Assembly (NCBI RefSeq): GCF_026191475.2
Contig: NZ_JAOSLC020000002.1
Coordinates: forward strand, 644,001-708,000
DNA from: Polaribacter ponticola
GTDB lineage: Bacteria; Bacteroidota; Bacteroidia; Flavobacteriales; Flavobacteriaceae
Direction: 5' to 3'
Length of the DNA: 64,000 nucleotides
Positions 58,659-64,000 of the stretch are shown piece after piece. The notes below the pieces were generated by a model. That model ran no database searches. It worked only from the letters and a program-made list of their open reading frames with translations, and was not told the DNA's origin. Both the position numbers and the translations under genes were made by a program. Each line of letters begins with the position of its first letter. Within the stretch, counting starts at the first letter, position 1.

Positions 58659-58666
58659 CAAATTTA
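58659..58666 (-). promoter_or_regulatory. Promoter -7 element of the SCO1 gene
   Basis: TAAATTTG on the minus strand, 20 bases before the chosen start at 58638. Confidence 0.5.
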
Positions 58667-58774
58667 CGACTTAAAAATACCTTAAAAAAGGAATCAAAAG
58701 CAATATCATTCTAAAATCTATGTTAAAATAAAAATCAACTCAAAATTGTTCTTTTTATAGTCTCTTTAAAAACG

Positions 58775-58782
58775 TACATTTG
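58775..58782 (+). promoter_or_regulatory. Promoter -7 element of rseP
   Basis: TACATTTG, 31 bases before the ATG at 58814. Confidence 0.5.
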
Positions 58783-58813
58783 CGACTATTTTAATTTTTG
58801 ATTTTAACGCTGA

Positions 58814-60160
58814 ATGGAAATATTAATAAAAGCATCACAATTTATTTTAAGTTTATCTTTATTAATTGTTTTGCATGAATTGGGACACTTTATCCCTGCA
58901 AAATTATTTAAAACTAGAGTAGAAAAATTCTACTTATTTTTTGATTATAAATTCTCTATTTTTAAGAAAAAAATAGGCGAAACCGTTTACGGTATCGGTT
59001 GGATTCCCTTAGGAGGTTATGTAAAAATCTCTGGAATGATTGATGAAAGCATGGATACTGAGCAAATGGCTTTACCGCCACAACCATGGGAGTTTAGATC
59101 TAAACCCGCGTGGCAACGTTTAATAATTATGTTAGGTGGTGTTTTTGTAAACTTTATTTTAGGTATTTTTATCTATATCTGTTTAATGTGGGCTTATGGT
59201 GAAAAATATTTACCAAACGAAAACGTAAAAGATGGGGTTTGGGTACAAGACTCTTTAGCAATAAATTTAGGCTTACAAACTGGTGACAAAATTTTAACTG
59301 TAGATGGCCAGAAAATTAAAAAATTTGCTGGTTTATCATTAGAGTTTATTAATGGAAATAATTTTCAAATAGAAAGAAAAGGTGAAGTAATTGATAAAAA
59401 AATTCCTACGGATTTTATTTCACAATTAATGGATAGAGGTAAAAATTCCGGACCGTTTTTATATCCACGTTACCCTTTTGCTATTGGGAAAGTATCTGAA
59501 GATTCTCCGAATCTAAAATCAGGCTTAAAAGCAAAAGATATTGTTACCGCTATTAATGGTAATTCGATAAAATATTATGACGAAGCTAAAAATATTTTGG
59601 ATAAATACAAAGGACAAGATGTTTCTGCAACTATTTTAAGAGGAAAAGAAACTAAAGAAATAGCTTTAAAGATAACAGATGAAGGGAAAATTGGTGTTGC
59701 ATTTACAACTTTACCTTCTAAAGATTTAGAGCGATTAGGTTATTATGATTTAGCAGATATTGAGTATTCTTTTTCTGAAGCGATACCTGCAGGTTGGAAT
59801 AAATCTTGGAAAACATTAACGGATTACGTGAAACAGTTGAAAAAAATATTTAATCCAAGTACAGGAGCATATAAAGGTTTAGGTGGTTTTATTTCTATTG
59901 GAAGTATTTTCCCTGATGAATGGAGTGCAGAGTCTTTTTGGAACATTACAGCTTTCTTATCTATTATGTTAGGTTTTATGAATTTACTACCAATTCCTGC
60001 ATTAGATGGTGGTCATGTAGTTTTTACTCTTTGGGAAATGATTACTGGTAAAAAACCAGGTGATAAATTTTTAGAATATGCACAAGTTATTGGTTTTGTA
60101 CTCTTAATAGCATTATTACTTTTTGCTAACGGAAACGATATTTTTAGACTTTTTAAATAA
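58814..60160 (+). CDS. rseP: Site-2 intramembrane zinc metalloprotease RseP
   Basis: 448 aa M50 protease. The zinc motif HELGH is at residues 21-25 in the first helix, the third ligand Asp in LPIPALDGGHVV near the C-terminus. Two PDZ domains (about 125-205 and 215-290) lie between. It cleaves membrane anchors such as anti-sigma factors in envelope stress signalling; the target here is unknown. Terminator follows. Confidence 0.95.
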   Translation: MEILIKASQFILSLSLLIVLHELGHFIPAKLFKTRVEKFYLFFDYKFSIFKKKIGETVYGIGWIPLGGYVKISGMIDESMDTEQMALPPQPWEFRSKPAWQRLIIMLGGVFVNFILGIFIYICLMWAYGEKYLPNENVKDGVWVQDSLAINLGLQTGDKILTVDGQKIKKFAGLSLEFINGNNFQIERKGEVIDKKIPTDFISQLMDRGKNSGPFLYPRYPFAIGKVSEDSPNLKSGLKAKDIVTAINGNSIKYYDEAKNILDKYKGQDVSATILRGKETKEIALKITDEGKIGVAFTTLPSKDLERLGYYDLADIEYSFSEAIPAGWNKSWKTLTDYVKQLKKIFNPSTGAYKGLGGFISIGSIFPDEWSAESFWNITAFLSIMLGFMNLLPIPALDGGHVVFTLWEMITGKKPGDKFLEYAQVIGFVLLIALLLFANGNDIFRLFK

Positions 60161-60173
60161 CAATCTAAAACTT

Positions 60174-60214
60174 AAAAAAAGCCTCACAATTTAAAATTGT
60201 GAGGCTTTTTTTTT
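60174..60214. terminator. Bidirectional terminator after rseP
   Basis: AAAAAAAGCCTCACAATTT, one A and its complement; long T run on each side. Its right part also encodes the last residues of the zinc-ribbon gene on the minus strand. Confidence 0.85.
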
Positions 60215-60367
60215 AATTCTAAAAGATCTATTGATAAAAGAAAACCACGTATACTCCGTATTACACTTATCACAAGCATAACTTTTAGTACCAGGTATTA
60301 ATTTTACAAATGCTTTTCTCCTCATTCTGTGATTAGACACAGATTTACATTTTGGGCAAGCTTTCAT
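60191..60367 (-). CDS. Zinc-ribbon miniprotein, copy 1
   Basis: 58 aa from ATG 60367 (MKACPKCKSVSNHRM). Two Cys-x2-Cys knuckles, CPKC and CDKC, 35 residues apart, form one zinc ribbon; the middle is basic (RMRRKAFVKLIPGTKSY). A paralogue 88 bases upstream is nearly identical over 45 residues. The last residues (KKASQF) come from the terminator hairpin and replace the paralogue's ending. Function unknown; nucleic acid binding is conceivable. Confidence 0.7.
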   Translation of the reverse strand: MKACPKCKSVSNHRMRRKAFVKLIPGTKSYACDKCNTEYTWFSFINRSFRIKKKASQF

Positions 60368-60454
60368 TCTTATTTTTTTTACTTGCAAAGTACTAAATAC
60401 TCTAAAATTTCACACAAAGGAAAAACACTTAAATTAGTACAGGAAAAAAATTAT

Positions 60455-60610
60455 TTAAACTCTCAAAGATCTGTTTATAAATGAGAACCAAGTATACTGT
60501 GTATTGCATTTATCACAAGCATAAGTTTTTGTTCCAGGTATTAACTTTATAATTGCTTTTCTTCTCATTCTGTGCTTAGAAACAGATTTACATTTTGGGC
60601 AGGCTTTCAT
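60455..60610 (-). CDS. Zinc-ribbon miniprotein, copy 2
   Basis: 51 aa, below usual length cut-offs. ATG at 60610; begins MKACPKCKSVSKHRMRRKA and ends FINRSLRV before TAA at 60455-60457. The knuckles CPKC and CDKC and the TWFSFINRS tail match copy 1 at nearly every position, showing a tandem duplication under selection, since both frames stay open and differ mostly by conservative changes (Asn/Lys, Phe/Ile, Val/Ile). Function unknown. Confidence 0.7.
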   Translation of the reverse strand: MKACPKCKSVSKHRMRRKAIIKLIPGTKTYACDKCNTQYTWFSFINRSLRV

Positions 60611-60710
60611 TTGGTAGTTTGTTAGTTATATAATACTTCTTAAGGGAGAGGAGTTGCAATATAATAAATTAATATATTAACATACAATAACTTACACTTC
60701 TTTTTAACAA

Positions 60711-60742
60711 AAAAAAGCATTCTCTAATTAGAGAATGCTTTT
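60711..60742 (-). terminator. Terminator after bioB
   Basis: A perfect 30-base palindrome (AAAAGCATTCTCTAA and complement, 60713-60742) 21 bases beyond the bioB stop, followed by T residues on the minus strand. Confidence 0.8.
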
Positions 60743-60762
60743 AATATCTTTTTAAAACAAAT

Positions 60763-61860
60763 TTAAATTTTTACAGCTTTTCCTTTCTGCTTAGCAACTT
60801 CATTTCTTTCAATTTTATGCTCTGGTCTTGTCCATTTTGGTTTTTCTCCTAAAGCTTCAAATTGAGAATCTTGTGCCTCCACAGTTTGTGGTTGTACTTT
60901 TTTAGTAAATGGTTTTTGAGGATTTAACCCTAACAACTTAAACATTTTCATATCTTCATTTACATCTGGGTTTGGAGTTGTTAATAATTTATCTCCAGCA
61001 AATATAGAGTTTGCACCTGCAAAGAAACACATTGCTTGCCCTTCTCTACTCATTTGAGTTCTACCGGCAGATAAACGTACTTGAGTTTCTGGCAATACAA
61101 TTCTAGTTGTAGCAACCATTCTAATCATATCCCAAATTTCAACAGGTTTTTCATCTTCAAGAGGTGTACCTTCTACAGCAACTAACGCATTTATTGGTGT
61201 AGATTCTGGTTGTGGGTTTAAAGTTGACAAAGCCACTAACATTCCTGCTCTATCTTCTGCAGATTCTCCCATTCCAATAATACCACCAGAACAAACAGTT
61301 ACGTTTGTTTTACGTACATTATCAATTGTATCTAAACGATCTTGATAGCCTCTTGTAGAAATTACTTCTTTATAATATTCTTCAGACGAATCTAAATTAT
61401 GATTGTATGCATATAAACCAGCTTCTGCCAATCTCTGAGCTTGATTTTCTGTAACCATACCCAAAGTACAACAAACCTCCATATCTAATTTGTTAATTCC
61501 TCTAACCATTTCTAAAACTTGGTCAAATTCTGGTCCGTCTTTTACATTTCTCCAAGCTGCACCCATACAAACTCTAGAACTACCACTTTCTTTAGCTCTT
61601 AATGCTTGTGCTTTTACCTGATTAACAGACATTAAATCGTTTCCTTCTACACCTGTGTGATATCTTGCAGCTTGCGGACAATATCCACAATCTTCAGAAC
61701 AACCTCCAGTTTTTATAGACAATAAAGTTGAAACTTGTACAACATTAGGATCATGCTGTTTTCTATGAATTGTTGCTGCATCATACAGCAATTCCATCAT
61801 TGGTTTATTGTATATTTCTAATATTTCTTCTTTCGTCCAATTGTGTCTTACTTCACTCAT
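60763..61860 (-). CDS. bioB: Biotin synthase
   Basis: Radical SAM enzyme inserting sulfur into dethiobiotin; 365 aa. The [4Fe-4S] cysteines are Cys54, Cys58 and Cys61 in GGCSEDCGYCPQA. Later motifs: GAAWRNVKDG, CCTLGMVTENQAQRL, YNHNLDSSEEYY and RLSAGRTQMSREGQA with the conserved [2Fe-2S] Arg. The C-terminal 40 residues (VQPQTVEAQDSQF onward) are a polar tail. Follows the ketoacyl synthase gene by 48 bases, likely one operon. Confidence 0.96.
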   Translation of the reverse strand: MSEVRHNWTKEEILEIYNKPMMELLYDAATIHRKQHDPNVVQVSTLLSIKTGGCSEDCGYCPQAARYHTGVEGNDLMSVNQVKAQALRAKESGSSRVCMGAAWRNVKDGPEFDQVLEMVRGINKLDMEVCCTLGMVTENQAQRLAEAGLYAYNHNLDSSEEYYKEVISTRGYQDRLDTIDNVRKTNVTVCSGGIIGMGESAEDRAGMLVALSTLNPQPESTPINALVAVEGTPLEDEKPVEIWDMIRMVATTRIVLPETQVRLSAGRTQMSREGQAMCFFAGANSIFAGDKLLTTPNPDVNEDMKMFKLLGLNPQKPFTKKVQPQTVEAQDSQFEALGEKPKWTRPEHKIERNEVAKQKGKAVKI

Positions 61861-61908
61861 AAATATCGATTATTTAATAGTTCAAAAATAGGAATAATGA
61901 ATTGTAAT

Positions 61909-63069
61909 TTACAAATTTTTAGTTAATAATACTGAAACAGCATTCCCTCCAAAACCTACAGCATTAATTAAAATATTTTTTATTTTCTTAGGATGAGTTT
62001 GTTTCTCTGCAAAAGGCACTTCAATCACTTGTTGATGCTGTAACATAAGCAATCCTAACTCTAAATTTAACATACCAGATGCTCCGAAAGTATGACCTAT
62101 TTTCCATTTATTAGTTGTTAAAAATGGTTGATTACTAACAAAAACTTTTTTTATAGCATTTATTTCTGATTGGTCTCCTTTTATAGTTCCTGGTACATGC
62201 ATTATAATTGCATCAATTTCATCTGGATTAGTTTCACCTAAAGCCTTTTTCATAGATTTCTGAAAGCAAATTGCTTCAGTCGATATAGAAGTATTATGTT
62301 TTAAAACCTCTGTTGCAAAACCAATACCAGAAATTGTAGCTATTGCATTTTCTACAACTCCTTTTTCTAAACAGATTGCTGCTGCACCTTCACCCAAAAC
62401 CATGGTGTTTTGTTTCTTTTCTAAATCGAAAGATTTACAAGGAAACTCATCTTTGTTTTTTGCGTACACTTTTAATGCTTGCATTTGAGCAATTGTAAAA
62501 TTGGTTAATGCAGCTTCACTTCCACCAACTAAAAACTTTTCTGACATTCCAGAGTTTATCCAAGCAACTCCATTTAATAAAGAATGTAAAGCTGTAGAAC
62601 AGGTTATTGAATGTGATACTTCTGGTCCAGATGTTTGTAGATCGTGTGCAACCCAAGAAGAAATATTTCCTAAAGTTGTGGTTGGCGAACTTAATGTTGA
62701 TGACCTTTGCGTTTCTAAAAACTCTTTGTGATATTTTTCAAACAAAGTGGTCGCTCCTCTAGAAGAACCAAAATTTACACCGAAATTACCTTCTGATTTC
62801 CATTTTGCATTTTTTACGGCTTCTCTAGAAACATAAATGGCAAATAAAACTGAATCATCTAGATTTCTGTATTTTAAATCTAACTTTCTTAACTCATTTA
62901 TTATTTGCTGATTTTCTGCTGAAAGCTGCCCTACAAAAACAGATTTACCATTCACTTCTTTTTCTGACAGAAAATGATTGTTTAATAAATAGTTGCTCCA
63001 AATTTCTTCAGAATTATTTCCTAATGCAGAAATGGATGCAAATGATGTTATAGAAATTGGTTGATTCAT
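61909..63069 (-). CDS. Beta-ketoacyl synthase-like protein of the biotin cluster
   Basis: 386 aa from ATG 63069 (MNQPISITSF); a Met four codons upstream overlaps the promoter. Thiolase-fold condensing enzyme with active Cys in SITCSTALHSLL, His in IIMHVPGTIKGD and His in KWKIGHTFGASG: a complete Cys-His-His triad. Lying between bioA and bioB, it may make the pimelate chain of biotin or feed BioF (inference); a general FabF/FabB role is the alternative. Shorter than FabF (about 412). Confidence 0.8.
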   Translation of the reverse strand: MNQPISITSFASISALGNNSEEIWSNYLLNNHFLSEKEVNGKSVFVGQLSAENQQIINELRKLDLKYRNLDDSVLFAIYVSREAVKNAKWKSEGNFGVNFGSSRGATTLFEKYHKEFLETQRSSTLSSPTTTLGNISSWVAHDLQTSGPEVSHSITCSTALHSLLNGVAWINSGMSEKFLVGGSEAALTNFTIAQMQALKVYAKNKDEFPCKSFDLEKKQNTMVLGEGAAAICLEKGVVENAIATISGIGFATEVLKHNTSISTEAICFQKSMKKALGETNPDEIDAIIMHVPGTIKGDQSEINAIKKVFVSNQPFLTTNKWKIGHTFGASGMLNLELGLLMLQHQQVIEVPFAEKQTHPKKIKNILINAVGFGGNAVSVLLTKNL

Positions 63070-63078
63070 AATTTGCCA

Positions 63079-63086
63079 CAAAGATA
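63079..63086 (-). promoter_or_regulatory. Promoter -7 element of the ketoacyl synthase-bioB unit
   Basis: TATCTTTG on the minus strand, 9 bases before the chosen start. The short distance leaves an almost leaderless mRNA. Confidence 0.45.
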
Positions 63087-63123
63087 GGTTTTCGCGTTAA
63101 GGATTGAAGCATTGTTGGAGCTC

Positions 63124-63148
63124 ATTTTTGTTGTTTTTCAACAAAAAT
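63124..63148. repeat. Perfect hairpin between bioA and the ketoacyl synthase gene
   Basis: ATTTTTGTTG and its exact complement around T5. Not followed by a clear T run; role unknown. It is a separate structure from the bioA terminator next to it. Confidence 0.5.
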
Positions 63149-63168
63149 AGCGACTGCTGAAAGCCTGA

Positions 63169-63218
63169 CTTTTTTTAATCTAAAAATTTTTATTTCAAAA
63201 CTTTTAGATTAAAAAAAG
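63169..63218 (-). terminator. Terminator after bioA
   Basis: A perfect 17-bp stem (CTTTTTTTAATCTAAAA with its complement, 63202-63218) and a 16-base loop, 9 bases beyond the bioA stop. Confidence 0.7.
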
Positions 63219-63226
63219 GGAACGCC

Positions 63227-64000
63227 CTAAACAATCTCTAAACTCTCTTCAATAGTTTTGTACACTTTTTCCAACTCTTTTTTGGAAACAATAAAAGGAA
63301 CTTGAATGTAAATTGTGTTGCCTAAAGGACGTAAAAAAACACCTCTATCCATAAAAAACTTTAAAAGTTTATCTCTTAAACCTCCATATCTTTCTGAGTT
63401 TGTATCTAAATCTAAGGCAAAAATTACACCTTGAGAACGTGCTTTTTTTACTTTTGGATGTTTAACAATATGCTCTAAAAATTGTTTATGTGAAGCTGAA
63501 ATTGTTTTAATATTTTGTTGAATTTCGTCTGTTTGCAACAATTCTATTGCTGCATTTGCAGCAGCACAAGCAATAGGATTTGCAGAATAGGTGTGACAAT
63601 GGAAAAAGCCTTTTGACATTTCATTACTTAAAAAAGCTTTGTAAATTTTTTCTGTACAAGAGGTAATTGCCATTGGCACTAAACCTGCAGTTAAGGCTTT
63701 GCTTAAACAAATAATATCTGGTTTTGTTTCGATAAAATCGGAAGCAAAATTGCTACCTGTTTTTCCAAAACCTGTCATAACCTCATCTGCAATTGTTAGA
63801 ATATTATTCGCTTTACAAAATTTTAAAATTTCATTTAAACCTTTTGCGTTGTGAATTTTCATTCCTGCAGCTCCTTGAATTATTGGTTCATAGACAAAAC
63901 CTGCAATATTATTTTCTGCAATTATTTGTGCTAATTGCTCTAAAATTTCTTCGTGATTTTCTCCATTTGGAGTTGGAATTCTTTTTACATCCATTAAAAA
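63227..64000 (-). CDS. bioA: Adenosylmethionine--8-amino-7-oxononanoate aminotransferase, partial
   Basis: C-terminal part of a class III aminotransferase; the frame is open to the window end, so the Met at 63994 is internal. Residues seen include EPIIQGAAGMKIHNAKGL, ADEVMTGFGKTGSNFASDF and PLP lysine in ICLSKALTAGLVPMAIT, then FFHCHTYSANPIACAAA. The final part (RGVFLRPLGNTIYIQVPF) is the BioA signature. It converts 8-amino-7-oxononanoate to diaminopelargonate, using SAM as donor. About 160 residues are outside. Confidence 0.93.
   Translation of the reverse strand, partial: FLMDVKRIPTPNGENHEEILEQLAQIIAENNIAGFVYEPIIQGAAGMKIHNAKGLNEILKFCKANNILTIADEVMTGFGKTGSNFASDFIETKPDIICLSKALTAGLVPMAITSCTEKIYKAFLSNEMSKGFFHCHTYSANPIACAAANAAIELLQTDEIQQNIKTISASHKQFLEHIVKHPKVKKARSQGVIFALDLDTNSERYGGLRDKLLKFFMDRGVFLRPLGNTIYIQVPFIVSKKELEKVYKTIEESLEIV

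Overview
The window is chromosomal DNA from a low-GC Bacteroidota, almost certainly a marine Flavobacteriaceae (Polaribacter/Tenacibaculum-like). The evidence is the SusC/SusD pair, TAnnTTTG-type promoters, A-rich leaders in place of Shine-Dalgarno sites, and flavobacterial protein families such as the FeoB-associated Cys-rich protein, DUF2911 and a PASTA-bearing FtsI. The genus is a guess. No prophage, CRISPR array, rRNA or replication origin is visible.

Layout. 1-12 kb: the end of a SusC gene, SusD, a FucP-type sugar permease, two adjacent GH92 alpha-mannosidase lipoproteins, a basic-secretory-protein (BSP) metallopeptidase lipoprotein and a convergent TPR-AraC membrane regulator; together a polysaccharide utilisation locus for alpha-mannose glycans. 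12-16.5 kb: threonine catabolism (threonine dehydrogenase and kbl) divergent from an Lrp gene, a complete ISL3-type insertion sequence with target duplication, and tRNA-Leu(UAG). 16.5-30.5 kb: M20 dipeptidase, OmpA protein, cyclophilin, a BlaI/BlaR1-type pair with a visible operator, DUF4407 protein, a candidate small RNA opposite lysS, lysS, DUF1826, rsmG, fatty acid desaturase and an aminotransferase. 30.7-46.3 kb: a complete division and cell wall (dcw) cluster on the minus strand, mraZ-rsmH-ftsL-ftsI-murE-mraY-murD-ftsW-murG-murC-ftsQ-ftsA-ftsZ, with a triple repeat at the mraZ promoter and 14 copies of a heptamer in front of ftsW. 46.5-64 kb: hydrolase, engB, RluA-type synthase, nitroreductase, a membrane protein, penicillin acylase, DegT aminotransferase and galE, DUF2911, feoA-feoB and its small partner, SCO1, rseP, two paralogous zinc-ribbon miniproteins, and bioB, a ketoacyl synthase and partial bioA.

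A striking feature is the number of reading frames broken by a one-base change in a homopolymer run. I find eight or nine affected genes, including the essential ftsI and also feoB. In every case the protein continues in the next frame and the repaired length is a whole number of codons. Sequencing or assembly error is the simplest explanation, so these genes are probably intact in the cell. Several starts were moved inward because the longer reading frame begins inside a promoter or upstream of a clear signal peptide. No stretch longer than about 300 bases lacks a gene; the longest (23841-24118) holds the candidate small RNA and the lysS promoter.
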